The notes beneath the pieces were generated by a model. That model saw only the letters and a program-made list of their open reading frames with translations, was not told the origin of the DNA and did no database searches. This document shows positions 50,715 to 60,948 of a stretch of 64,000 nucleotides of DNA, piece after piece. The DNA lies in contig CAKMYZ010000004.1 in assembly GCA_929200255.1 (NCBI GenBank), positions 124,001-188,000 of the forward strand, written 5' to 3'. The stretch is from an uncultured Alphaproteobacteria bacterium (GTDB taxonomy: Bacteria > Pseudomonadota > Alphaproteobacteria > Rhodobacterales > Rhodobacteraceae). Made by a program: the position numbers and the translations under genes. Within the stretch, counting starts at the first letter, position 1. Each line of letters begins with the position of its first letter.

Positions 50715-51521
50715 CTAACAGCTCATTTCGATTCCATCCAAGAAGTGGATAACATCTTTTGTCATAATCTGCTTCTTATGGGTCAGTTTTTGTACGGGGC
50801 TGGTTCTGATCTGATCGCGTTGCTGGGCGTTATTATCGACGCCACCGCTGATGATGCGATTTAGCTGGTGTACCGGTATCGCGCTTAACTTTGGGACTTG
50901 CTGCCAGCGCGATTGCACATCTTTTTGGTGCCTAACCAGATGTTCAAACAGATAGTGAAGCCAAAAGTACGGCGGCTCCCCGTTCCGAAAGGGCCCCCAG
51001 TTCCAATAGGCTGCAGAGATGGCGCGCATCTCTTCGGCAATGACACTGTCGGTGTTTGCGGCGAGAAACCAGCTCGAGATGATGCGGCTGGCGTTAGGCT
51101 TATGGAAGGCAAAGAACTCACATTGGTTAAAGATTTGCGGTAGCCAATGATCTAGCGGCCGGAGGCAAAGCACTGACGCATCGATCCAAACACCACCGTG
51201 TTGTTGCAAGATCGCGATCCGCAGCATGTCGGAGTAATGCGTGACGGACATGGGTCGCGGAAGAGTGCCACGTGGTAAGATTGCGTTGGCGGCATCCTGA
51301 TCGAGTAAGATCACTTCCCAGGTTGGGTTGTGACGTTGCCAGCTTTCTGCGCAAAACTGCACGATATCCGGCGCATGTTCAAAGCCTTTATCCCAAAACA
51401 GATGAATGCGGCGCGGCAGTTCCAGCGAGAAGTGCTCCCGCTTCGATTTCCGCGCCCATTGCAGGTCATCCGACAAGGGCTGCATTTGTTTCAGAAATGA
51501 GGAGATCGATAGGTCTGACAT
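50715..51521 (-). CDS. Capsular polysaccharide synthesis/glycosyltransferase-like protein (DXD-type)
   Basis: RRIHLFWDKGFEHAPDIVQFCAESWQRHNPTWEVILLDQ; HYSDMLRIAILQQHGGVWIDASVLC. Confidence 0.85.
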   Translation of the reverse strand: MSDLSISSFLKQMQPLSDDLQWARKSKREHFSLELPRRIHLFWDKGFEHAPDIVQFCAESWQRHNPTWEVILLDQDAANAILPRGTLPRPMSVTHYSDMLRIAILQQHGGVWIDASVLCLRPLDHWLPQIFNQCEFFAFHKPNASRIISSWFLAANTDSVIAEEMRAISAAYWNWGPFRNGEPPYFWLHYLFEHLVRHQKDVQSRWQQVPKLSAIPVHQLNRIISGGVDNNAQQRDQIRTSPVQKLTHKKQIMTKDVIHFLDGIEMSC

Positions 51522-51628
51522 TTGCGCTATTCTGTAGTGCGATGTTTCGAATGGTAACGGGAAAATTCCCCATGACCAACAATACAAACACAGCTAACAG
51601 GGGTGTTGAGCGGAACGGTTAGGTGTGC

Positions 51629-52492
51629 ATGGATATCAAAGCAATCGGCATGGGTCTTGCGTTTGCCCTGATGTGGTCATCCGCTTTTACCTCGGCTCGC
51701 GTTATCGTTGAATACGCGCCGCCGCTGTCTGCGCTCGCGTTGCGGTTTCTCATTTCTGGCCTTTTGGGTGTTCTGGTCGCATGGATATTGGGACAATCAG
51801 CGCGGCTGAGCCGCACGCAATGGTTTGGCGTTGTGATCTTTGGCATTTGCCAGAACGCGCTTTATCTTGGGCTGAACTTTGTTGCGATGCAGACGATCCC
51901 AGCCTCCCTAGCCGCGATCATTGCCTCAACAATGCCTTTGCTGGTGGCGCTTGCGGGTTGGCTGATCTTTGGCAATCGGGTTAGGCCGCTGGGGGTCGCG
52001 GGGTTGATTGCTGGAGTCTTGGGGGTCGTGCTGATTATGGGCGCGCGGCTGCAAGGTGGTATTGATGTCTACGGTCTGATCCTGTGCGTGATCGGCGTTA
52101 TATCCCTGACTATCGCGACCCTGGCCGTGTTGGGCGCATCCTCTGGTGGGAATGTTCTGATGATCGTGGGATTGCAGATGCTGGTCGGTAGTGCGATCCT
52201 TTGGGTGCCCGCGCTGACGTTTGAGGTTTGGGACGTCACCTGGAACTGGCAACTGGTTGTTGCCTTTGCCTACACCACGCTGGTGCCGGGATTGGCTGCA
52301 ACGCTCGTGTGGTTCCTGCTGGTTGGGCGCATCGGTGCGGTGAAGGCCTCGACCTTTCACTTTCTCAATCCATTTTTGGGGGTGGCCATTGCCGCCGTAA
52401 TCCTGAGCGAGGAGATCGGCGCGTTAGACGTGCTGGGCGTGACGATTATCGCAGGTGGGATTTTGGCGGTGCAATTGTCCAAGCAGACCTGA
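51629..52492 (+). CDS. EamA/DMT family transporter
   Basis: Ten TM-like segments; GLAFALMWSSAFTSARVIVEYAPPLSALALRFLISG. Confidence 0.92.
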   Translation: MDIKAIGMGLAFALMWSSAFTSARVIVEYAPPLSALALRFLISGLLGVLVAWILGQSARLSRTQWFGVVIFGICQNALYLGLNFVAMQTIPASLAAIIASTMPLLVALAGWLIFGNRVRPLGVAGLIAGVLGVVLIMGARLQGGIDVYGLILCVIGVISLTIATLAVLGASSGGNVLMIVGLQMLVGSAILWVPALTFEVWDVTWNWQLVVAFAYTTLVPGLAATLVWFLLVGRIGAVKASTFHFLNPFLGVAIAAVILSEEIGALDVLGVTIIAGGILAVQLSKQT

Positions 52493-52495
52493 CAG

Positions 52496-53142
52496 CTACC
52501 AGTCTGGTCCGGGTACACCAAGCTCGCTTGCAAGCTGGCGCAGGTAGCCATGCATGACGTTTACCCTTTCCAACGCCAATGTCCGTCCGGTTTCAGTCTG
52601 CATAGTCTCGGGCAGTTTCAAAAGCTTTTGAGCAAAGTGATCTATCGCAAAACGACTGTCATCCAATTGGCGTCGTTCAGCAAATGGGTCCTCCGGATCA
52701 AACAAGGGCCGCGCCAGCAACCCAGATACTGCAAAACAACGCGCGATCCCCAGTGCGCCCAACGCTTCAATACGGTCCGCGTCCTGAAGTATTTTGGCCT
52801 CTTTGGTTCTCGGGTGGATATTGGCGGAGAACGCGTGCGCCTCAATAGCGTGTTGGGTCTGCAAAATTTGATCCTGCGTCAGCCCAGTTTTCCTAGCAAT
52901 AACTCCGCTGCGGCTGCGGATTTCTGTGAGGCCAGATGCCGCTCCGGGTGATCCTTGGGGAGCGTTATAAGATCATGCATGTAACATGCGGCAAGCAGGA
53001 CAATCCGATCACAGGGGCCTTCCTTAGACGCTATGAGTTCTGAGTTGCACCAGACCCGATCAGCATGAGAAAGATCATGAGCTGTATCCCGAACCGGTTT
53101 GGTTTTGAGCGCTTTGCGCAGCTTGTTTCGCAGGACATTCAT
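52496..53142 (-). pseudogene. HD-domain phosphohydrolase, apparently frameshifted near 52881-52885
   Basis: Frame 1 HDLSHADRVW...AACYMHDLI...ELLLGKLG* then -1 frame [50 protein letters not shown]. Confidence 0.75.
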
Positions 53143-54242
53143 CCGATCTGTCCACGCACTCCGCCCGTTTGCCCGCGGTCCAACAGCAAGTGATCAAGGA
53201 TCACGCAAGCCATCATCGCCTCGCCCACTGGCACAGCCCGGATGCCAACGCATGGATCATGGCGGCCTTTGGTGATCACTTCGGTTTCAGACCCATCCAT
53301 CCGGATCGACTTGCGCGGCGACAGGATTGATGATGTTGGTTTGACTGCAAAGCGCACCACAATATCCTGCCCTGTGCTGATCCCACCAAGGATCCCACCA
53401 GCATGGTTTGACCCGTATTCCGGTCCGCCTTGGCCCATGAAAATCTCGTCCGCATTGTCGCGACCTGTCAATGCCGCGGCGCCCATGCCTTCACCAATCT
53501 CAACGCCTTTGACGGCGTTGATCGACATCATGGCTGCCGCGAGATCAGTGTCTAACTTGGCATATACCGGTGCGCCGATCCCCGCTGGCACGCCGCGCGC
53601 CACAACCTCGATGATTGCCCCGACCGAGTTATGATCATCCTTGCGTAGCCATGCCAGATAGTCGTTCCACTCTGTAGCAGCATCCGCATCCGGGCTGAAG
53701 AAATCATTCTTGTCGATCTCGCTCCAATCCATCTTGGAACGATCGATCTGCTTTGTGCCCATCTGGGTCATGTATCCCTTGATCTGCACGTTGGGTGCGA
53801 TCATCTGGATCACTTCGCGTGCCACACCGCCAGCTGCAACTCGCGCGGCTGTTTCGCGGGCCGAAGATCGGCCACCGCCGCGATAGTCGCGCAACCCGTA
53901 TTTCTGGTGATAGGTGATATCCGCATGTCCGGGCCGGAACGTATTGGCGATATCGCCATAGTCCTTTGACCGCTGGTCGGTGTTCTGGATCATCAGTTGG
54001 ATCGGTGTGCCTGTCGTCTTCCCGTCAAATACGCCGGATAGAATTTCAACCGCGTCCGCCTCGTTCCGCTGGGTTGTATTCTTGTTGAGGCCGGGGCGGC
54101 GTTTGTCCATCCACTGCTGGATCATTGGCGCCTCGAGCGGCACGCCCGGCGGGCAGCCGTCGACCGTTGCACCCAAGGCAGGCCCATGGCTTTCACCCCA
54201 GGTGGTGAAGCGAAACAGATGACCGAAACTGTTGATCGACAT
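53139..54242 (-). CDS. aroC: Chorismate synthase
   Basis: [34 protein letters not shown]; start placed at 54242. Confidence 0.97.
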   Translation of the reverse strand: MSINSFGHLFRFTTWGESHGPALGATVDGCPPGVPLEAPMIQQWMDKRRPGLNKNTTQRNEADAVEILSGVFDGKTTGTPIQLMIQNTDQRSKDYGDIANTFRPGHADITYHQKYGLRDYRGGGRSSARETAARVAAGGVAREVIQMIAPNVQIKGYMTQMGTKQIDRSKMDWSEIDKNDFFSPDADAATEWNDYLAWLRKDDHNSVGAIIEVVARGVPAGIGAPVYAKLDTDLAAAMMSINAVKGVEIGEGMGAAALTGRDNADEIFMGQGGPEYGSNHAGGILGGISTGQDIVVRFAVKPTSSILSPRKSIRMDGSETEVITKGRHDPCVGIRAVPVGEAMMACVILDHLLLDRGQTGGVRGQIG

Positions 54243-54342
54243 GGGCGCTCTCCCTTTGCTGATCGGGTCTAGCGGGGGTGGCAATGAGGCTCAAGCGCTT
54301 TCGCTTGCGTCCTGCGGCAATCCATCCTAGCTAGGGCGTACC

Positions 54343-54423
54343 TCGGGGGGCCAATCACTGGCTGAGATGTGCATCGCACGGACCCGTAGAACCTGAACCG
54401 GTTAAGACCGGCGGAGGGAAGGT
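54343..54423 (+). ncRNA. TPP riboswitch (THI element)
   Basis: CTGAGATG...GACCCGTAGAACCTGAACCGGTTAAGACCGGCGGAGGGAA, canonical THI-box core upstream of thiBPQ. Confidence 0.95.
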
Positions 54424-54472
54424 TTAGCAGTCACGCTATCCCCCATTCCGCCCGTTGCATTTGGAGGATACG

Positions 54473-55462
54473 ATGAAAAAGACCACCTATCTGCCAGTTG
54501 CTGCGGGACTTGTCCTTGGTGCCACGTGCGCCATGGCCGAGACCCCAGTGCTGCAAATCTTGACATATGACAGCTTTGTCAGCGAGTGGGGCCCCGGCCC
54601 CGCAATTGAGGCCGCATTTGAGGCTGAGTGTGCCTGCGATCTGCAATTCGTAGGCGCTGGCGATGGTGCTGCCTTGCTGGCACGTCTGCAGTTGGAAGGA
54701 CCACGCTCCGACGCAGACATCGTACTGGGCCTGGATACAAACCTGACTGCGGCGGCCCGTGAAACAGGTCTCTTTGCCGCGCATGGCATCGATGCCGATC
54801 TGGATTTGCCGATCGCATGGACGGATGCGGATTTTCTCCCGTTCGACTGGGGTTACTTCGCATTTGTTGGCAACGCCGGCTCGGAGGCGCCCACCTCTTT
54901 GCAGGCGCTGGCTGACAGTGACATCAAGGTCGTGATCCAGGACCCGCGTTCATCCACGCCCGGCCTTGGCCTGCTGATGTGGGTTCATACCGACTATGGA
55001 GAGAATGCGGGCGCGTTCTGGGCTGACTTGTCCGACAATATCGTGACCGTCACCCCCGGTTGGTCCGAGGCATACGGGATGTTCCTTGAGGGTGAGGCAG
55101 ACGCGGTACTGTCCTACACGACATCACCTGCTTATCACCTGATTGCGGAAGGGGACGACAGCAAGGTTGCCTGGAGCTTTGACGACGGTCACTACATGCA
55201 GGTTGAGGTCGCGGGCAAACTGGCAGGCACCGACCAGCCAGAGCTGGCAGACCAGTTCATGGCGTTCATGGTGTCTGACGGATTCCAAAGCGTGATCCCG
55301 ACCACCAACTGGATGTACCCTGCTGTGACGCCAAAGGATGGTTTGCCCGCCGGTTTCGAAACCCTGATCGATCCTGATGTCTGGCTTTTGTGGCCGTCAG
55401 AAGAGGCTGCTCGGCAACGCGACATGGCGTTGGAAGCATGGCGCACAGCCCTGTCGCAGTAA
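54473..55462 (+). CDS. thiB: Thiamine ABC transporter substrate-binding protein
   Basis: PVLQILTYDSFVSEWGPGPAIEAAFEAECACDLQFV; downstream of TPP riboswitch. Confidence 0.95.
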   Translation: MKKTTYLPVAAGLVLGATCAMAETPVLQILTYDSFVSEWGPGPAIEAAFEAECACDLQFVGAGDGAALLARLQLEGPRSDADIVLGLDTNLTAAARETGLFAAHGIDADLDLPIAWTDADFLPFDWGYFAFVGNAGSEAPTSLQALADSDIKVVIQDPRSSTPGLGLLMWVHTDYGENAGAFWADLSDNIVTVTPGWSEAYGMFLEGEADAVLSYTTSPAYHLIAEGDDSKVAWSFDDGHYMQVEVAGKLAGTDQPELADQFMAFMVSDGFQSVIPTTNWMYPAVTPKDGLPAGFETLIDPDVWLLWPSEEAARQRDMALEAWRTALSQ

Positions 55463-56967
55463 CCACCCGCTGGCCCGGTGCCGCTGCTGCGGCACTGGTG
55501 CTGATGCTGACCCTTGGCACGCTGGGCGCAGTTGCCTGGCGTGCCGAGTGGGGCAGTGGGTTGGACGCCGCTGATTGGGCGGCAATCCAATTTACCATCC
55601 TGCAATCCCTGCTTTCGGCAACGATCAGCGTCGCCCTCGCGGCCCCCGTCGCGCGCGCATTGGCGCGCAGGCGCTTTTGGGGGCGGCAATTGCTGATCAG
55701 TCTGTTGGGTGCGCCGTTCCTGTTGCCAGTGATTGTTGCCGTTCTGGGGCTTTTGGCGGTCTTCGGTCGTGACGGTATTCTCAACAGCGTATTGGCCGCG
55801 TTTGGCCTGCCGCCCATTTCGATTTATGGCCTGCATGGTGTGGTGCTGGCCCATGTCTTTTTTAACCTGCCTCTCGCCGTTCGGTTCATTCTGCAAGGCT
55901 GGCTTGCCATCCCGGCAGAGCGGTTTCGTCTGGCCGCATCACTTAATGCCCCCGTCGGCCGTCTGTTGGAATGGCCGATGCTGCGGGCGGTCGTGCCAAG
56001 CGCTTTCCTTGTGATCTTTCTGATCTGCCTGACAAGCTTTGCAGTCGCCCTGACGATGGGGGGTGGCCCGCGTGCCACGACGGTTGAGCTGGCGATTTAT
56101 CAGGCGCTGCGCTTTGATTTTGACCTTGGCAAGGCGGCACTGTTGGCCTGTATTCAGTTTGGGCTTTGTGTCGGTGCGGCCTTTCTGGCGTGGCGTCTGA
56201 CGGCGCGCGATGAGGTCGGCCCCGGCCTGGATCGCGTGGTGCAGCGATGGGACATGGGCCGGCCTGCATTGGATGGCTTCTGGATTCTGCTTGCGGCGCT
56301 GTTCCTGCTGGTGCCTTTGGTGATGGTCGTCTGGCGCGGCTTGCCGGGGCTGTTCGACCTGCCAGACAGCATCTGGGCCGCGGCGGGGCGGTCTGTTGTG
56401 GTCGCAGCCGGATCAGCGGTTTTATGTGTGAGCATGGCGCTGGCGCTGGCGCTGCGTGGCGGTGCGCTTGTTGCAGTGATCGGGGTTTTGCCTTTGGCAG
56501 CATCGGGTCTGGTTGTTGGTACCGGGGCGTTTTTGATCGTCTTTCCGATTGTGCGCCCCTCTGATGTGGCTTTACTGGTGACAATGCTCGCCAATGCCAC
56601 TTTGGCCTTGCCTTTTGCCCTGCGCAGCGTGGCACCTGCGGTGGGCAAAGTACTGGCCGAGTATGGCCGTCTGGCCGCATCGCTCGATCTGCGCGGCTGG
56701 AGCTTCGTTCGCTTGATCGTCCTGCCCCGTGTGCGCCGCCCTTTGGGTTTTGCCACTGGGTTGGCCGCTGCTTTGTCTATGGGCGATCTGGGGGTTATCG
56801 CGCTATTTGCGGGGCAAGGCGAGGAAACACTGCCGCTTGCCATGTACCGCCTGATGGGGGCCTATCGGATGGAGACAGCGGCGAGCGCTGGGTTGGTTTT
56901 GCTGGTGATCAGCTTTGCCCTGTTTTGGCTTTGTGATCGGGGAGGGCGCACTGATGCTGACGCTTGA
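55438..56967 (+). CDS. thiP: Thiamine ABC transporter permease
   Basis: Dual BPD-transport domains; GREFRL-like EAA segments; between thiB and thiQ. Confidence 0.92.
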   Translation: MAHSPVAVTTRWPGAAAAALVLMLTLGTLGAVAWRAEWGSGLDAADWAAIQFTILQSLLSATISVALAAPVARALARRRFWGRQLLISLLGAPFLLPVIVAVLGLLAVFGRDGILNSVLAAFGLPPISIYGLHGVVLAHVFFNLPLAVRFILQGWLAIPAERFRLAASLNAPVGRLLEWPMLRAVVPSAFLVIFLICLTSFAVALTMGGGPRATTVELAIYQALRFDFDLGKAALLACIQFGLCVGAAFLAWRLTARDEVGPGLDRVVQRWDMGRPALDGFWILLAALFLLVPLVMVVWRGLPGLFDLPDSIWAAAGRSVVVAAGSAVLCVSMALALALRGGALVAVIGVLPLAASGLVVGTGAFLIVFPIVRPSDVALLVTMLANATLALPFALRSVAPAVGKVLAEYGRLAASLDLRGWSFVRLIVLPRVRRPLGFATGLAAALSMGDLGVIALFAGQGEETLPLAMYRLMGAYRMETAASAGLVLLVISFALFWLCDRGGRTDADA

Positions 56968-57646
56968 CAATCTATCTCTGCGCATGGGTTATTTTGCTTT
57001 AACCGCGAATGTCGAGATTGCGGTCGGCAAAGTCACTGCATTGATGGGCCCGTCGGGTGCAGGAAAGTCAACTTTGCTCTCCGCAATCGCGGGGTTTCTT
57101 GCGCCGGATGCAGGCCGTATCTTGTGGGACGGTCAGGACCTGACAGATATGCAACCCGGTGAGCGTCCGGTCAGCATGCTGTTTCAGGACAATAACCTGT
57201 TTCCGCATCTGACAGCGGCGCAAAACGTCGGGCTGGGCCTGCGACCCGATCTGCGCCTGTCCACCGAGCAATCAGCGAGCGTTGCGGGAGCGCTCACGTC
57301 TGTTGGCTTGTCCGGCTTTGCTGATCGCAAACCGGGGGCTCTTTCGGGGGGGCAGCAAAGTCGTGTCACGCTCGGTCGTATTCTGGTAGCGGGGCGGCCG
57401 ATTGTTCTTTTGGATGAGCCCTTTGCAGCTTTGGGCCCGGCGCTGAAAGACGACATGTTGGACCTGGTCAAAGCAAAGCTGATCGCCGCAGGTAAGACCG
57501 TGGTGATGGTGACGCATGACCCTGCCGATGCCCGCCGCATAGCTGATTTCGCTGCGGTAGTTGCCGACGGGGTGGTCAGCGCACCTGTCGCGACAGATGT
57601 GTTGCTTGATAACCCACCGCCTGTGCTGGCGGCTTATTTGGGGTAA
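56954..57646 (+). CDS. thiQ: Thiamine ABC transporter ATP-binding protein
   Basis: ALMGPSGAGKSTLLSAIAGFL; LSGGQQSRVTLGRILVAGRPIVLLDEPFAALGP. Confidence 0.94.
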   Translation: MLTLDNLSLRMGYFALTANVEIAVGKVTALMGPSGAGKSTLLSAIAGFLAPDAGRILWDGQDLTDMQPGERPVSMLFQDNNLFPHLTAAQNVGLGLRPDLRLSTEQSASVAGALTSVGLSGFADRKPGALSGGQQSRVTLGRILVAGRPIVLLDEPFAALGPALKDDMLDLVKAKLIAAGKTVVMVTHDPADARRIADFAAVVADGVVSAPVATDVLLDNPPPVLAAYLG

Positions 57647-57667
57647 GGTGGATCATGATCCACCTTA
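57644..57667. repeat. 24-bp perfect palindrome overlapping the thiQ stop codon
   Basis: TAAGGTGGATCATGATCCACCTTA. Confidence 0.9.
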
Positions 57668-57679
57668 CATAACACAAAA

Positions 57680-57700
57680 GGCCCGCCAGATTGGCGGGCC
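57680..57700 (-). terminator. Terminator between convergent thiQ and petC
   Basis: GGCCCGCCA-GAT-TGGCGGGCC; CCTTTTGTG follows on the - strand. Confidence 0.8.
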
Positions 57701-57725
57701 CTTGTCGTTGTCAGATCAGTTGATC

Positions 57726-58589
57726 TTAATCTTTGTTCTTATGCGGTGCCCAGAGACGCTTGTTGGTCAGGTAAAGCAGAACAGACAGGACTATCAGGAA
57801 TAGAACACCTGTCAGGCCAGCCTGTTTGCGTGCAACCAGCTTTGGCTCCGCTGTCCACATCAGGAATGCAGCAACGTCCTGCGCCACGGCTTCAATCTCG
57901 GTTGAGGAGCCATCTGCATAGACAACGTCGTCGCCCCAAAGCGGCTGCGCCATGGAAATCCAACTGCCTGGCACCATGTGGTGACCATGATCGTCAATAC
58001 AGCTTTCGGGAAAACCACCAGCGGCAAAGGCCACGTTATAAAAGCCGTCCATTGGCTCGCCCTCCTGCGCGCATTCAGGCTCTTCATGGTAGCCGGACAG
58101 CAAGGATGCAATGTATTCTGCGCCTCCCATGCCGTTGACAAACTGACTTATGCCGGTGCCATAGGGCCCGTGGAAACCAGCGCGCGCCTTTGCCATCAGG
58201 CTAAGGTCGGGTGCGTTGGACAGGCTTGAGCCGGGGAAGTGATCCGCCGGTGTCGCCGGGCGGAAGTCGCCTTCGCCGTCGAACAGCGACTGGTCAAATA
58301 CTTCGTAGAACTCAGCATAGGCGCGTGTCTGATCTTCAGGCAGGTGCGGGCCGCCTTCGTCATGCAGGGTGCGGAACGCAACAAGCTCCAGACCGTGACA
58401 GCCCGCACAAATCTCAGTGTAGACCTGAAGGCCGCGCTGAAGTTGCATCTGGTCGTAACTGCCAAATGGCCCCTCAAACGGGAAGTCGAAATCGGTGATC
58501 TCGGTCTCGACTTCTGCAGCGATGGCCTGCCCAGCGGTGAGGGCAAGCGTGATTGCAGCGGTGAGTGTGATTTTACGGAACATATTCAT
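57726..58589 (-). CDS. petC: Cytochrome c1 of the bc1 complex
   Basis: [28 protein letters not shown]-terminal TM; start placed at 58589. Confidence 0.96.
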   Translation of the reverse strand: MNMFRKITLTAAITLALTAGQAIAAEVETEITDFDFPFEGPFGSYDQMQLQRGLQVYTEICAGCHGLELVAFRTLHDEGGPHLPEDQTRAYAEFYEVFDQSLFDGEGDFRPATPADHFPGSSLSNAPDLSLMAKARAGFHGPYGTGISQFVNGMGGAEYIASLLSGYHEEPECAQEGEPMDGFYNVAFAAGGFPESCIDDHGHHMVPGSWISMAQPLWGDDVVYADGSSTEIEAVAQDVAAFLMWTAEPKLVARKQAGLTGVLFLIVLSVLLYLTNKRLWAPHKNKD

Positions 58590-58599
58590 TGGTCCTCTC

Positions 58600-59943
58600 T
58601 CACTCGGCCGGGTTGGCGACTGGCTTTGCGCCATCGCCTTTCGGCGCGTAGTGCGCGTTGAAGTCTTCTTCGATGGTCGATGGTGGCGTGGTCGGTTTTT
58701 CGATCACACCCAACAGCGGCAAGATGACAAGGAAGTAGGCAAACCAATAGGCCGACGCGATCAGCGAGATCCAATCGTAAGGATATTCAGCAGGGCGGGC
58801 ACCCACCCACATCAACACGACAAAGTCGATCACCAGCAACCAGAACCACCATTTGAACGTCGGACGGTACCGGCCAGAGCGGACGCTGGATGTGTCCAGC
58901 CATGGCGCCAGCGCCATCACCGCGATTGCACCAAACATCGCAAGCACACCAAAGAACTTTGCGTCGATGATGCCAAAGCTCAGGAATTGTACGATCTGTA
59001 CAACCCAGACGTCGGCGGTAAAGGCACGCAGGATCGCGTAGAACGGCAGGAAGTACCATTCCGGCACGATATGCGATGGTGTCGCCAGCGCGTTGGCCGG
59101 GATGTAGTTGTCCGGGTGGCCAAGGTAGTTCGGCATGAAGCCCACAACCGCCACAAACACCGCAAGGATAACCGCCAATGCAAACAGGTCCTTGATCACG
59201 AAGTATGGCCAGAACGGCAGCGTATCCTTGGCTGCGTCTTCTTTGGAGGTACGGCGAACTTCAACACCGGTTGGATTGTTGTTGCCCGTAGAGTGGAACG
59301 CCCAGACGTGAACAATCGTCAGACCCAGAAGAATGAAGGGCAGCAGATAGTGCAGTGAGAAGAAGCGGTTCAGCGCAGGTTGACCCACAGCAGACGCACC
59401 CAGCAGCCATGTTTGCACGCTATCGCCGATGAAGGGGATCGCACCAAACAGACCGGTGATCACGGCAGTACCGTGGAATGACATCTGCCCCCAGGGCAGC
59501 ACGTAACCCATAAACGCCGTGCCCATCATCAGCAGGTACATCAGCATGCCGACGATCCATGTGACTTCGCGTGGCGCTTTGTAAGAGCCGTAGTAGAGCG
59601 ACCGGAACATATGCAGGTAGACGGCGACAAAGAATAGCGATGCGCCATTCATGTGGAAATAGCGGATCATATGGCCGCCATTCACGTCACGCATGATGTG
59701 TTCGACCGACGCAAATGCCATATCGACATGCGGCACATAGTGCATGACCAGCACGATACCGGTGACGATTTGCAGCACAAGCGTGAAAACAAGAACAATA
59801 CCCCAGATCCACATCCAGTTCAGGTTCTTGGGTGTGGGGATCATCAGTGTGTCATAGAGCAAACCTACGATCGGCAGGCGGCTGTGAAGCCACTTCTCGG
59901 CGCCGGACTTTGGTTCGTAATGGTCGTGGGGAATTCCGCCCAT
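58600..59943 (-). CDS. petB: Cytochrome b of the bc1 complex
   Basis: [47 protein letters not shown]. Confidence 0.97.
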   Translation of the reverse strand: MGGIPHDHYEPKSGAEKWLHSRLPIVGLLYDTLMIPTPKNLNWMWIWGIVLVFTLVLQIVTGIVLVMHYVPHVDMAFASVEHIMRDVNGGHMIRYFHMNGASLFFVAVYLHMFRSLYYGSYKAPREVTWIVGMLMYLLMMGTAFMGYVLPWGQMSFHGTAVITGLFGAIPFIGDSVQTWLLGASAVGQPALNRFFSLHYLLPFILLGLTIVHVWAFHSTGNNNPTGVEVRRTSKEDAAKDTLPFWPYFVIKDLFALAVILAVFVAVVGFMPNYLGHPDNYIPANALATPSHIVPEWYFLPFYAILRAFTADVWVVQIVQFLSFGIIDAKFFGVLAMFGAIAVMALAPWLDTSSVRSGRYRPTFKWWFWLLVIDFVVLMWVGARPAEYPYDWISLIASAYWFAYFLVILPLLGVIEKPTTPPSTIEEDFNAHYAPKGDGAKPVANPAE

Positions 59944-59955
59944 GGCTTTCTCTCC

Positions 59956-60513
59956 TTAACCCAGTTTGATTGTTGTTTCGTCCACAAAGGACGCGACAGG
60001 GACGGGCAGGTTGCGTGGCGCTGGGCCTTTGCGGATCCGACCGGATGTATCGTAGTGCGACCCATGGCAGGGGCAGAACCACCCATGGAAGTCACCCGCG
60101 TTGCCTAGTGGCACGCAGCCAAGGTGGGTGCATACACCCATCTGAACCAACCACTTACCGTCTTCTGACAGCGCACGGTTTTCGTCTGTTGCAGGTGCTT
60201 CACCAAGATTGGCATTATTGGCGTCGGCGTCCGGCAGATCGTCCACATCGACGGCACGGGCCTCGGCAATCTCTGCTTCGGTGCGGGACCGGATAAAGAC
60301 CGGCTTGCCCTGCCAAAGCACCGTGATTTGCGTCCCCGGTTCAACCGCGCCGATGTCAACACGGATCGAGGCGAGCGCCAAGACATCCGCGGACGGGTTC
60401 ATCTGGTTAACCAGTGGCCAAACCGCGGCGCCTGTCATTACAACGCCCGCACCAGCGGTTGCGTAATACAGAAAGTCGCGGCGTGTACCCTGATGATCAT
60501 CTGCATGTGACAC
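59956..60513 (-). CDS. petA: Rieske iron-sulfur subunit of the bc1 complex
   Basis: [46 protein letters not shown]. Confidence 0.97.
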   Translation of the reverse strand: MSHADDHQGTRRDFLYYATAGAGVVMTGAAVWPLVNQMNPSADVLALASIRVDIGAVEPGTQITVLWQGKPVFIRSRTEAEIAEARAVDVDDLPDADANNANLGEAPATDENRALSEDGKWLVQMGVCTHLGCVPLGNAGDFHGWFCPCHGSHYDTSGRIRKGPAPRNLPVPVASFVDETTIKLG

Positions 60514-60774
60514 GAGTTACATCTCCGATTCCGTTACAAGCCCGAGGGCTATCTTCAAAGAGTTCGGCCAAAACGCATTTTTGGCCAAGTTTCCCGCTGT
60601 TTATCCACCAAAACCTTTAACGTCCAGCGGACATTCGGGCGCAGTTTGATGCCTGAGGTTAGTTTCTTGTCTTCAAAGGACCCTCGTGGTGCCCTGTCCG
60701 GGAATCCCCCTCGCCTGCATCTTTGGATCGATTCGCAGCCAAGCGTCTGTCATCACAGTGAGGACATGATCAAA

Positions 60775-60807
60775 TTTCCGCCGATAAGTGCTTATCATAG
60801 GCGGAAA
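60775..60807. repeat. Nested inverted repeat in the petA/outer-membrane protein intergenic region
   Basis: TTTCCGCC-GATAAG-TG-CTTATC-ATA-GGCGGAAA. Confidence 0.85.
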
Positions 60808-60948
60808 AATTCCGGTTTCATGCCCGAGTTGTGACAGTGCCGCTACAATTGCCCGATCGCACTTCATGCTCGCTTAATGTTGTGTTGCCAGAATCTGCGT
60901 AGTTGCTCTAATTGCTCCAATACCACTCGAACTGGACGACACTCTGTC

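Noticed and set aside
55943-56680. 245-aa minus-strand Arg/Pro-rich ORF opposite thiP
   Set aside because: Low-complexity shadow ORF antisense to thiP.
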